From NCBI GenBank assembly GCA_958423535.1, contig CATZRJ010000042.1, positions 1-13,262 on the forward strand: a stretch of 13,262 nt of DNA, in the 5' to 3' direction. A program made the translations under genes and the position numbers. The stretch comes from an uncultured Collinsella sp. (GTDB lineage Bacteria > Actinomycetota > Coriobacteriia > Coriobacteriales > Coriobacteriaceae). Of the stretch, positions 6,001-13,090 are shown piece by piece; the stretch's first letter is position 1, and each line of letters starts with the position of its first letter. The notes under the pieces are model-generated. The model was not told where the DNA came from. It did not search any database and saw only the letters and a program-made list of their open reading frames with translations.

Positions 6001-7422
6001 CTACTCTATCAGGTCGTTGTGGCGCTCGATAGCATCCGCCACCGTACCGCCCTCGTCCACAATAAGCGAACGGCGCTTGGGCGAGATGATGCGCTGGGCG
6101 GGGTACACGCCGCGGTGTCCGCCGACGAGATAGCTGATAAACGCCACGATGACAAAGAAGCCCGCGGCCGTGCCGTGGAACAGGTCGATGGCCATCATGC
6201 AGGTGGTGATGGGCACGTTAAGACCGGCGCAGAACACGCCGAGCATGCCCAGCGCCGCCAGAAAGCTGGGGTCGATTCCGACGAGGCAACCGATCCAGCC
6301 GCCGAGCGCCGCACCGATACCAAACAGGGGCGTGACCTCGCCGCCTTGGAAGCCGGCACCCAGGGTGAGCGCCGTCACCACGAGCTTGATGGCTGCGTCG
6401 GCAAGGGTCGTGTTACCGGCGAACCCGGCGCCCGAGAGCCAGGTGGCAAGGCCGGCATACTTCCAGGCGTCGAGCATCGCGTAGGCCGCGAGCACCACGA
6501 GCGCGCCCACGAGTGCGCGAGCAAGGTAGTTGGTGATAAAGCGACCGTACAGGCTCTTGACGGTTCGAACCGACCAGGCAAAGAGGCGTGCCGTCAAACC
6601 GAAGATAATGGCGCTGATAACAACGATGACAACCGTCCGTGGTGTCATGTCGGGGACGCTGGCGATAACATTCGCCTCGTACTCGGTTCCCAAGGCAAGC
6701 GACGTAAAGTAGCCGGTAAACGAGGCGACGAGGCAGTAGATGCCCGCGGTGTAGTCGATCTTGCCGATAAAGCACATCTCCATGCCAAAGAAAGCTCCGG
6801 CAAGGGGCGAACCGAATACGGCGCCAAAGGCCGACGAGATGCCGGCGAGCATGAGGTCGTGGTGGTCATGCTTTTTGAGATGGGCGAGGCTCGAGATGTT
6901 GCTGGCGATGGTGCCGCCAATCTGCACCGCGGCTCCCTCGCGACCGGCCGATCCGCCCGTGAGGTGCGTGAGCGTGGAGCAGACAAAGGTGAGGACGGCC
7001 ATGCGCATATGGATGAGGCGTGTGCCCAGGGCGGAATCGATGACCAGGTTGTTGCCGCGCTTGGCGGCAAGGCCGTGGTTCTTGTACACCCATGTGGTAG
7101 CCACGCCCACGACGGGGAGCATGGCGTAGATCCACGCGTGGTGCTCGCGATAATCGGTCGCGATATTCAGCGAGGCCAAAAACGCCCAAGCGGCAACGCC
7201 CATGGCGAGAGAGACGATGACGACGAGTACGAGCAACTTGGCGCTCGCGAGTAGGTTGCGGACGTTGCGGCGCGTGTCGGCAGCCAAGAGATGCTCGGAG
7301 CGGGTGAGCTGTTGCCTACCGGCCATGATAACGTCGTTCAGGGAGAAAAAGCCGCCGTCGTCGAGCGGCTGGGAATGATCCTGCGCTTCGTTTGCGCTTT
7401 CGGGTTTGTTGGTAAAAGCCAT
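6001..7422 (-). CDS. CLC-family anion transporter, CLC-F-like (putative F-/H+ antiporter)
   Basis: A 473-residue integral membrane protein with a hydrophilic N-terminus of about 60 residues and ten or more hydrophobic segments. It has the CLC signature GREGAAVQ (160-167) with E162 in the gating-glutamate position. At the other two pore motifs it departs from chloride-type CLCs: RGNNLVID (122-129) stands where GSGIP is expected, and GFQGGEVTP (357-365) where GxFxP is expected. GHRGVYPAQ (435-443) closes the core. From memory, this set matches the CLC-F branch of fluoride/proton antiporters, so fluoride export is inferred rather than chloride transport. The start at 7422 is preferred because AGAGG lies shortly upstream. 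The lipid kinase follows it on the same strand. No fluoride riboswitch is seen upstream. Confidence 0.82.
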   Translation of the reverse strand: MAFTNKPESANEAQDHSQPLDDGGFFSLNDVIMAGRQQLTRSEHLLAADTRRNVRNLLASAKLLVLVVIVSLAMGVAAWAFLASLNIATDYREHHAWIYAMLPVVGVATTWVYKNHGLAAKRGNNLVIDSALGTRLIHMRMAVLTFVCSTLTHLTGGSAGREGAAVQIGGTIASNISSLAHLKKHDHHDLMLAGISSAFGAVFGSPLAGAFFGMEMCFIGKIDYTAGIYCLVASFTGYFTSLALGTEYEANVIASVPDMTPRTVVIVVISAIIFGLTARLFAWSVRTVKSLYGRFITNYLARALVGALVVLAAYAMLDAWKYAGLATWLSGAGFAGNTTLADAAIKLVVTALTLGAGFQGGEVTPLFGIGAALGGWIGCLVGIDPSFLAALGMLGVFCAGLNVPITTCMMAIDLFHGTAAGFFVIVAFISYLVGGHRGVYPAQRIISPKRRSLIVDEGGTVADAIERHNDLIE

Positions 7423-7451
7423 ACGTTCCTCTTTTAGGTTGCAACGCAAGC

Positions 7452-7457
7452 ATTATA
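7452..7457 (-). promoter_or_regulatory. Candidate -10 element of the CLC-lipid kinase unit
   Basis: A perfect TATAAT on the minus strand lies 30 bases upstream of the CLC start codon. It would give a leader of roughly 20-25 bases. No clear TTGACA-like -35 is seen 16-18 bases further upstream, so it is only a candidate. Confidence 0.4.
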
Positions 7458-7506
7458 AAACGCGGTAAACGCGACGAGCCGGTGGGTTGGTTTCCATTCT
7501 GTTTCG

Positions 7507-7545
7507 CGGCCTGCAACCGACAGGTGTATTTGCGGGTTCAGGCCG
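7507..7545. repeat. Inverted repeat in the CLC / moeA divergent region
   Basis: CGGCCTG at 7507-7513 plus AACC at 7515-7518 pairs with GGTTCAGGCCG at 7535-7545, leaving one unpaired C and a 16-base spacer. It lies between the candidate minus-strand -10 boxes and upstream of the moeA start. It could be an operator or, on the minus strand, a leader hairpin. There is no T-run on either side. Confidence 0.55.
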
Positions 7546-7567
7546 AGTCGCGGTCGTGAGTCGGGGG

Positions 7568-7575
7568 ATTATACT
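7568..7575. promoter_or_regulatory. Candidate overlapping divergent -10 elements before moeA
   Basis: The eight bases ATTATACT read as TATACT on the plus strand (7570-7575, 58 bases before the moeA start) and TATAAT on the minus strand (7568-7573). This would allow divergent promoters at the same spot. Neither direction has a convincing -35. Confidence 0.38.
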
Positions 7576-7632
7576 GAGACAAGCATAAAGAATCGGCGCC
7601 CCTGTTGTGCGCCGTGGCATTAAGAGGTGCAT

Positions 7633-8895
7633 ATGGCAGATAAACTCATTCCGTTGGAGGACGCGCAGTCGATTGTCCTGTCGCACGTTGCTCCGACCGA
7701 TCTCGTCGAGATTCCCGTGTGGCAGGCCGCCGGTCTTCCCTTGGCCAAGGACGCGGTGGCCGATATCGACATCTCGCCGTTTGCCAACAGCGCCATGGAC
7801 GGATATGCCGTGCGCGCAGCCGATCTTGCTGCGGCCACCGGTGACACTCCGGTGACGCTCTCCGTCGTAGGACATGAGGCAGCGGGCCATGTCTTTGAGG
7901 GCGTGGTCGGCGCGGGCGAGACGGTCCGCATTATGACAGGCGCGCCAGTACCCGAAGGTGCCGATGCCGTGGTGAAGTACGAGATCGTCGATGTGCTCGA
8001 CGGTGACGGCGACGAGGGCTCGCACGTTCGCTTTTCGGCGCCGGCCAAGGTAGGGGAGAACGTTCGCTCTGCTGCCGAGGAGGCCCATGCCGGCGATGTT
8101 GTGATGCACGCCGGCGAGGTCGTGGCTCCGGCGGGCGCGGGTCTGCTGGCGAGCGCCGGATACGCGAGCGTGAAGGTGCACGCTGCCCCGCGTGTGGGCA
8201 TCATCTCGCTGGGCACGGAGCTGGTCGCACCGAGTAAGGTACCGGCGCGTGGTCAGATTCGCGATTCCAACTCCTCGGCGCTGATGGCCGAGGCACTCGA
8301 TGCCGGCGCCGAGCCCGTGTTCTACGGCATCGCGCCCGATGATGAGCAGGCGATTGCCGAGCTGGTACATCGCGCCACGCGAGAGTGCGATTTTGTCATT
8401 ACGAGCGGTGGCGCCTCGGCGGGCGATTACGACTATGTGACGGCGCTCGTCCGGCGCGAGGGCGAGGTGCTGTTTGACCGCATCTCGATGCGTCCGGGCA
8501 AGGCCATCACGTTTGGCTTGCTCGGGGGTAAGCCCTACCTGGGGCTTTCAGGCAATCCGGCCGCGGCGTATGTGGGCTTTGAGATGCTTGCCCGTCCGGC
8601 GATCCGCAAGATGCGTGGTTTTGCCGAGGGGGCGCGTCCCGTACAGCGAGCGGCTCTTACCCACGGTGTGAAAAAGCGCCAGGACCGCCGCTTCTTCGAT
8701 CGCGCCACGGTTTTGCGCGACCCCGAGACCGGTGAGTTGTTGGTGACCGAGGCCAAGACGCAGAATTCGGCGCTGCTCGGCACGATGCAGCGGGCCAACT
8801 GCCTGCTGCGTATTGACGAAGGACCGTGCGAGCTCAAGGCGGGAGATGTCGTGGACGTTGTTCGCGTCGACCTGCCCGAGGGCGCCGTGTTGTAG
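7633..8895 (+). CDS. moeA: Molybdopterin molybdotransferase MoeA
   Basis: A 420-residue cytosolic enzyme that inserts molybdate into adenylylated molybdopterin to give active molybdenum cofactor. The motifs appear in family order: SPFANSAMDGYAVRAAD (48-64), the domain 1 signature; VRIMTGAPVPEGADAVV (98-114), which leads into domain 2; the MoaB/Mog-like domain from about 186, with GIISLGTELV (189-198), TSGGASAGDYDYV (257-269) and MRPGKAITFG (286-295); GLSGNPAAAYVGFEM (304-318), where many homologues have GLPGNP; and a C-terminal beta domain with the usual AxxTQNSALLG-type stretch. Length is normal for MoeA. AAGAGG lies 5-6 bases before the ATG. The stop overlaps the ribosome binding site of the next gene, so moeA and mogA are translated from one message. 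Confidence 0.93.
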   Translation: MADKLIPLEDAQSIVLSHVAPTDLVEIPVWQAAGLPLAKDAVADIDISPFANSAMDGYAVRAADLAAATGDTPVTLSVVGHEAAGHVFEGVVGAGETVRIMTGAPVPEGADAVVKYEIVDVLDGDGDEGSHVRFSAPAKVGENVRSAAEEAHAGDVVMHAGEVVAPAGAGLLASAGYASVKVHAAPRVGIISLGTELVAPSKVPARGQIRDSNSSALMAEALDAGAEPVFYGIAPDDEQAIAELVHRATRECDFVITSGGASAGDYDYVTALVRREGEVLFDRISMRPGKAITFGLLGGKPYLGLSGNPAAAYVGFEMLARPAIRKMRGFAEGARPVQRAALTHGVKKRQDRRFFDRATVLRDPETGELLVTEAKTQNSALLGTMQRANCLLRIDEGPCELKAGDVVDVVRVDLPEGAVL

Positions 8896-8905
8896 GAGGA
8901 ATGCT

Positions 8906-9385
8906 ATGGAGCTGAAGATATCGATCGTGACGTGCTCGGATACGCGCGATCTAGCCCAGGACGAGGCGGGTGCTGCACTCGAGGAACTTATCGAGGCACA
9001 GGGCTGGACGGTCGCCTCACATGTGGTCGTGCGCGACGACGTCAGCGAGATTGGTGATGCCGTTGTGGAAGCCGCCGATGAGTGCCACGCCAATGTCGTG
9101 CTCACCTGCGGCGGCACGGGGCTTTCGATGCGCGATGTGACGCCCGAGGCGACGCGTGCCGTCTGCGACCGCGATGTGCCGGGTATTGCAGAGGCAATCC
9201 GTGCGTACTCGATGACCAAGACACGCCGCGCCATGCTCTCGCGCGCTATTTGCATGCAACGAGGTCATACACTTGTCGTAAACTTTCCCGGTTCCACGAA
9301 GGCCGCCCGCGAAAGCTGGGAGGCCATAGCGGACCAGCTGGAACATGCGGCCCAGATGACGGCGGGCGGCGGACACGCCAAATAA
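8906..9385 (+). CDS. mogA: Molybdopterin adenylyltransferase, MogA/MoaB type
   Basis: A 159-residue MoaB/Mog-fold protein that adenylylates molybdopterin with ATP before molybdate insertion by MoeA. It opens with the characteristic strand ISIVTCSDTRD (5-15). LTCGGTGLSMRDVTPEAT (66-83) is the molybdopterin-binding signature. PGIAEAIRAYSMTKT (92-106) and LVVNFPGSTKAA (123-134) are the other conserved blocks. MogA and MoaB names are used for very similar proteins; adjacency to moeA supports the adenylyltransferase role. The start at 8906 is set by AGGAGG at 8894-8899, whose first base pair overlaps the moeA stop codon; the frame remains open upstream inside moeA. A terminator follows within 15 bases of the stop. 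Confidence 0.9.
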   Translation: MELKISIVTCSDTRDLAQDEAGAALEELIEAQGWTVASHVVVRDDVSEIGDAVVEAADECHANVVLTCGGTGLSMRDVTPEATRAVCDRDVPGIAEAIRAYSMTKTRRAMLSRAICMQRGHTLVVNFPGSTKAARESWEAIADQLEHAAQMTAGGGHAK

Positions 9386-9398
9386 GCGCACTACCTGC

Positions 9399-9435
9399 GG
9401 CGGAGCGACCTTACGGGCCTCTCCGCCTTTGTTTT
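9399..9435 (+). terminator. Rho-independent terminator after mogA
   Basis: GGCGGAG at 9399-9405 pairs with CTCCGCC at 9421-9427 across a 15-base loop, followed by TTTGTTTT to 9435. It separates the moeA-mogA unit from modABC, which must therefore have its own promoter. Confidence 0.7.
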
Positions 9436-9475
9436 CCGCCGAAGCGACGCCGAGGCGCACGCTAACTCGAAACTA

Positions 9476-9516
9476 TATTCTCTGGCGAGAATAATTTCTC
9501 ACTATCATTATTCGCG
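9476..9516. promoter_or_regulatory. Nested inverted repeats upstream of modA, putative operator
   Basis: Three overlapping dyads lie here. TATTCTC/GAGAATA (9476-9482 and 9487-9493) is perfect with a 4-base centre. GAGAA/TTCTC (9487-9491 and 9496-9500) is perfect with TAAT between. CGAGAATAAT/ATTATTCGCG (9486-9495 and 9507-9516) has one mismatch. The cluster ends 7 bases before the TATAAT at 9523, so a protein bound here would cover the -35 region. A molybdate-sensing repressor is a natural guess, but the sequence does not clearly match the E. coli ModE site and no regulator gene is in the window. Confidence 0.5.
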
Positions 9517-9522
9517 CAGAAG

Positions 9523-9528
9523 TATAAT
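9523..9528 (+). promoter_or_regulatory. Candidate -10 element of the modABC operon
   Basis: A perfect TATAAT lies 61 bases before the modA ATG and downstream of the mogA terminator, in the only AT-rich stretch of the gap. No good -35 hexamer is visible, which would suit an activated or repressed promoter with the dyads at 9476-9516. Confidence 0.5.
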
Positions 9529-9588
9529 CTGGTTGCAGATTAAAGCCCGCGGTGGGGTACCCGGGCACAAGGTCCGAAAGGGTTGAAT

Positions 9589-10461
9589 ATGTTCGATATG
9601 GTTTCTCGCCGCGGATTCGTCTCGCTTTCTGCTGTCGCCGCTGCCGGCCTTGGTCTTGCCGGCTGCTCGGGCAGCAAGACGTCCGAGCCGGCCGGATCCG
9701 ATGCCGGTTCTGCTAAGGCATCTTCCAAGAAAGCTGTCGAGCTGCAGGTCTTTGCTGCTAACTCCCTCGAGAAGGCCCTTCCCGAGGTCCAGGAGCTCTA
9801 CACCGACCAGACCGGCACCACCTTTGCCGATACGCAGTTTAAGGCCTCCGGCGACCTTGTCGAGCAGATGCGCGCCGGTGCCGCCGTCGACGTGCTCATC
9901 ACCGCTTCCAAGGGCACCATGGATGACGCTGAGACCGCCGAGCTCGTCGACGCTGATACGCGTGAGGACATGTTCGTCAACGACCTCGTGATTATTCGCG
10001 CTGAGGGCTCCGACACCAAGATCGAGGCCATCGCCGACGTCGCGAATCTGGACGGCAAGATCGCCATTGGCGACGCCAAGACCGTCCCCGCCGGCAAGTA
10101 CGCCAACCAGGCGCTGGCTTCCGTGGGCCTTTATACCGGCACCGAGGGCGATGACGGTGAGTATGCGCCCGAGATTGCCGACAAGGTGGCCCTGGCCGAC
10201 AAAGTTGGTACCGCCGCCGCCTATGTGTCCACGGGCGACTGCGTGGCCGGTTTTGTCTACAGCTCCGATATCTTCCGCTACGACGGCATCGAGGAGGCCT
10301 TCGTATGCCCCGAGGATTCGCACAAGCCCATCGTGTATCCGGGTGCCGTTGCCGAGAGCTCCGATCACGCCGACGAGGCCAAGGCGTTCATCGACTTCTG
10401 CCTGACCAACAAGAAGGCTCAGAAGATTTGGGCCAAGTACGGCTTTGAGCTTTCCGCGTAG
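9589..10461 (+). CDS. modA: Molybdate ABC transporter substrate-binding lipoprotein ModA
   Basis: A 290-residue periplasmic-binding-type protein that captures molybdate (or tungstate) outside the membrane and hands it to ModB. The N-terminus has twin arginines in SRRGFVS (6-12), a hydrophobic stretch and the lipobox GLAGC with C26, followed by a Ser/Ala/Lys-rich linker (27-50). This predicts Tat-dependent export and lipid anchoring. The mature part starts ELQVFAANSLEKALPEV, and ASGDLVEQMRAGAAVDVLITAS (about 85-106) is the classical ModA pattern, with the oxyanion-binding serines in the NSL and SGD turns. KVGTAAAYVSTGDCVAGFVYSSD is the conserved region near the hinge. GAAAGGG 6 bases upstream supports the ATG at 9589; an in-frame TTG at 9583 is less likely. 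It opens the modABC operon. Confidence 0.9.
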   Translation: MFDMVSRRGFVSLSAVAAAGLGLAGCSGSKTSEPAGSDAGSAKASSKKAVELQVFAANSLEKALPEVQELYTDQTGTTFADTQFKASGDLVEQMRAGAAVDVLITASKGTMDDAETAELVDADTREDMFVNDLVIIRAEGSDTKIEAIADVANLDGKIAIGDAKTVPAGKYANQALASVGLYTGTEGDDGEYAPEIADKVALADKVGTAAAYVSTGDCVAGFVYSSDIFRYDGIEEAFVCPEDSHKPIVYPGAVAESSDHADEAKAFIDFCLTNKKAQKIWAKYGFELSA

Positions 10462-10529
10462 TGCGGCTTGGCGCGATAATTCCATCGCTTTGTGTTTCAC
10501 TCCGTCCTTGTATTCGCTTGGAGCTTTTC

Positions 10530-11972
10530 GTGCTTAATAGATTCCGCATGCTTGTCGCCTGTGCTTTGACCTTCGTGCTTTGCTGGGTGCCGGGATTTGC
10601 GTTTGCTGGGGACGCTGAGGACGGGGCCCAGGCTGCTGCGACCGCTCATGGGCTTTCCTATGGGATCGAGGGTTTTGAGCGGTTGGCCAAGGGGACCGCT
10701 CGTGCCATGGAGGGCCAGCCTGAGGGCTACCGGTTTCCCGTTGACGAGGACGTGGACCTTGTAGTGGCGCCTGCTGCCGATCGCGTTGTTGTGTGGATAT
10801 CGCCCAAGGCGGTCGAGAAGTATGGATTGGATCCGCAGGACAACGAGTGCGTATCGGGTCTCAAGGCCCTCGTCTGTAAGCTCGACAGCGCAAACTGCAT
10901 GGGAGGTGCGCAGCTAGGGGACGTGGATCTTCCTTGGTATGTCACGGCGGAAACAACGTTTGATGCCGGCGGGTATACCTATGGCTTTGACGAGCGCGGT
11001 GCGGATGGGGACCGCTATGTGGTGATTGCATCAGCCTCGGGTGATGCCAAAGGCGGCGCGCGTTGGCTTGATAGCGCTCAAATGGTAGAAGCATCGTCTG
11101 TCGTGTTGCGGGATGAGCAGGGGCCCTTGACCTCTCTGGCTTCCTTATTGGGCGGCATCGACTATCGCCCGTTTTGGGTGTCCATAAAAACGAGCGGCCT
11201 TGCCCTGCTGATCTCCTTTGCGCTGGGCCTGTTCGCCGCGTGGAAGACTATGGGTACCTCGAGCCGCATCAAGGGCCTGCTCGACTCGGTCTTTACCATC
11301 CCTATGGTGCTGCCGCCCACGGTCTGCGGCTTTCTGCTCCTCATGCTGTTTGGCCGCTCGACCGGGGTGGGCCAGTGGCTGATCGCTCACGGCATCTCGA
11401 TTGTCTTTACGTGGCCGGCGGCGGTGATCTCTGCCGTGGTGGTGTCGTTCCCGCTCGTCTATCGTACGGCGCTCGGAGCCTTCGAGAGCCTCGACACACA
11501 GATGCTCGATGCGGCGCGCACGCTGGGCTGGTCCGAGCGTCGCATCTTTACCAAGCTTATGATGCCGCTTGGCTGGCCCTCGATTGCCGCCGGCACGGTG
11601 CTTGCCTTTGCCCGCGCAATGGGCGAGTTTGGCTGCACCCTGTTCTTTGCGGGCAACTACGCCGGTATTACGCAGACCATTCCCATCGCCATCTACTTTG
11701 AATGGATGGGCGGCAACACGTCCGTGGCGCTCTTTTGGGTCATCGTCGTAATTGCGTTCAGCTTCCTGGTCATTCTGTTCATCAATATGTACACGGCGCA
11801 TTCGCAAAAGTATCGCGAACGTGGCCTTTCCCGTGCGGAGCGCAAACAGGCCAAAGATCTCGCCGGACAGGGCGATTCGCTCGACCCAGTCGGCGGCGAT
11901 GCGCTGCGTATCGATCGCGAGGCACTGGCCGAGCTCATGCGCGATGACGCGGCACCGCAGGGAGGTCGATAA
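10530..11972 (+). CDS. modB: ModB permease with an added extracytoplasmic N-terminal domain
   Basis: A 480-residue membrane protein, about twice the usual ModB length (about 225). Residues 1-26 look like a cleavable signal peptide (NRFR, hydrophobic core, then AFA before GD). Residues 27 to about 212 form a hydrophilic domain I do not recognise, with C107, C116 and C123. Residues 213-420 are the ABC permease core with about five helices; DAARTLGWSERRIF (327-340) and GEFGCTLFFAGN (365-376) include the EAA loop that docks on ModC. Residues 421-480 are a charged cytoplasmic tail. GTG at 10530 is chosen because GGAG lies 6 bases upstream and it starts a good signal peptide; a GTG at 10461 overlapping the modA stop, or ATG 10548, are alternatives. 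modC follows after 3 bases. Confidence 0.85.
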   Translation: MLNRFRMLVACALTFVLCWVPGFAFAGDAEDGAQAAATAHGLSYGIEGFERLAKGTARAMEGQPEGYRFPVDEDVDLVVAPAADRVVVWISPKAVEKYGLDPQDNECVSGLKALVCKLDSANCMGGAQLGDVDLPWYVTAETTFDAGGYTYGFDERGADGDRYVVIASASGDAKGGARWLDSAQMVEASSVVLRDEQGPLTSLASLLGGIDYRPFWVSIKTSGLALLISFALGLFAAWKTMGTSSRIKGLLDSVFTIPMVLPPTVCGFLLLMLFGRSTGVGQWLIAHGISIVFTWPAAVISAVVVSFPLVYRTALGAFESLDTQMLDAARTLGWSERRIFTKLMMPLGWPSIAAGTVLAFARAMGEFGCTLFFAGNYAGITQTIPIAIYFEWMGGNTSVALFWVIVVIAFSFLVILFINMYTAHSQKYRERGLSRAERKQAKDLAGQGDSLDPVGGDALRIDREALAELMRDDAAPQGGR

Positions 11973-11975
11973 GCT

Positions 11976-13046
11976 ATGTCGCTCGTTTTGGATATCAAAA
12001 AGCGCTATCCGGGGTTTATGCTCGACATGCAGCTTGAGGCCGGCGAGGAGCGTGTGGCGCTGCTCGGTGCCTCGGGTTGCGGCAAGAGCTGCACCTTGCG
12101 CTGCATTGCCGGCGTGGAGACGCCCGACGAGGGCAAGATCGTCGTCAACGGCGTGATCTTCTTTGACTCGGCGGCGGGCATCAACCTTTCGCCTCAGGAG
12201 CGCAAGTGTGCCCTGCTGTTCCAAAACTATCAGCTGTTCCCTAATATGACGGTGGCCGATAACGTATGCGCCGGTGTAAAGGATGCGGGCGACGCCGCCG
12301 CGCGCAAAAAGCTCGCCGAGCGCTATCTGAGCATTTTCGGTCTAGCCGATTTTGCCGACCGCTATCCCGCGCGACTCTCGGGCGGTCAGCAGCAACGTGT
12401 GGCGCTTGCACGCATGGTGGCGGCGCATCCGGGCATTTTTATGTTCGACGAGCCCATGAGCGCACTCGATTCCTATCTTAAGAGCGCCCTCGAACAGAAC
12501 ATGCTCGACCTGTTCGATGTATGCAACCGCACCGTGCTCTACGTGAGCCACGATATTGACGAGGCATGCCGCCTGTGCCAGCGCATCTGCGTGATGCACA
12601 ACGGTCATGTTGAGGAGGTCGGCTCCGTTGAGGACGTGGTCCGCCGTCCGCAGACGCTGGCAGCACTGCGTCTGACGGGGTGCAAAAACACGAGCCGTGC
12701 GCGCAAGATCGGCGACGAAGAAGTTGAGGCCCTTGACTGGGGCATGACCTTTAATGTGGGTCGCGAGGTTCCCGATAATGTGGCGTACCTGGGCATTCGC
12801 GCAAGCTACTTCCATGTTGACAATCGCGCGGAGCGGGGTCGCAACAGCTACGATTTGCACGTGGCCCGAGTGAGCGATTCGCGCTTTGAGCGCTTGGTGC
12901 TATTGGACGTGCCGCGTGCCGATGCGCCCACGCGTCTGCAGTGGAAGGTCAATAAAGTGGGCATGCCTGTCGACGAGCTGCCACAAGCAGGCGAGACGCT
13001 GCGCATGCATTTTGATGCCAGCAGGATTCATCTGGTTTGTCGGTAG
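11976..13046 (+). CDS. modC: Molybdate ABC transporter ATP-binding protein ModC
   Basis: A 356-residue cytoplasmic ATPase that drives molybdate import through ModB. Motifs in order are Walker A GASGCGKS (31-38), Q-loop Q83 in LFQNYQLFPNMTV, ABC signature LSGGQQQRVALAR (134-146), Walker B IFMFDEP with D158/E159, the D-loop SALD (162-165) and the H-loop H192 in YVSHDIDEA. The FQNYQLFPNMTV block is typical of ModC/CysA/PotA-like importers. The C-terminal part (about 235-356) is in the position of the MOP/TOBE regulatory region but lacks an easily recognised Mop repeat. Sulfate or another oxyanion would be conceivable for the ATPase alone; the modA-modB context decides it. GGAGG at 11961-11965, inside the end of modB, precedes the ATG by 10 bases, indicating coupled translation. 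Confidence 0.9.
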   Translation: MSLVLDIKKRYPGFMLDMQLEAGEERVALLGASGCGKSCTLRCIAGVETPDEGKIVVNGVIFFDSAAGINLSPQERKCALLFQNYQLFPNMTVADNVCAGVKDAGDAAARKKLAERYLSIFGLADFADRYPARLSGGQQQRVALARMVAAHPGIFMFDEPMSALDSYLKSALEQNMLDLFDVCNRTVLYVSHDIDEACRLCQRICVMHNGHVEEVGSVEDVVRRPQTLAALRLTGCKNTSRARKIGDEEVEALDWGMTFNVGREVPDNVAYLGIRASYFHVDNRAERGRNSYDLHVARVSDSRFERLVLLDVPRADAPTRLQWKVNKVGMPVDELPQAGETLRMHFDASRIHLVCR

Positions 13047-13053
13047 GGCAGAG

Positions 13054-13090
13054 GGCGGGCTGTCGAGGATTCTCGGCAGCCCGCCGTTTC
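13054..13090 (+). terminator. Terminator after modC
   Basis: The arms 13054-13067 and 13072-13085 pair over 14 positions (one T-G wobble) around a GATT tetraloop, followed by GTTTCGTTCC. The stem is strong but the T-tract is short and broken. It ends the modABC operon 8 bases after the modC stop. Confidence 0.72.

Noticed and set aside
5974..7254. 426-residue plus-strand open frame opposite the CLC gene
   Set aside because: Its composition (Asp/Glu/Lys/Arg/Gly/His-rich, low hydrophobicity) is that of an antisense frame in GC-rich DNA, while the minus strand has clear CLC motifs.
7423..7600. Fluoride riboswitch before the CLC gene
   Set aside because: I looked for the conserved GGnGAUGG and AACCGC-type blocks on the minus strand and did not find them.
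9536..9588. Molybdenum cofactor riboswitch in the modA leader
   Set aside because: The leader after the likely start site is only about 50 bases, too short for the Moco RNA. The visible GCCCG/CGGGC stem is a minor hairpin.
9508..10500. 330-residue minus-strand open frame across modA
   Set aside because: It is a shadow of modA; glycine/valine-rich without motifs, and it covers the modA promoter region.
10461..10529. modB start at the GTG overlapping the modA stop
   Set aside because: No ribosome binding site precedes it, and it would put 23 residues before the signal peptide. The GTG at 10530 has GGAG at good spacing. Not fully excluded, since TAGTG overlap can couple translation.
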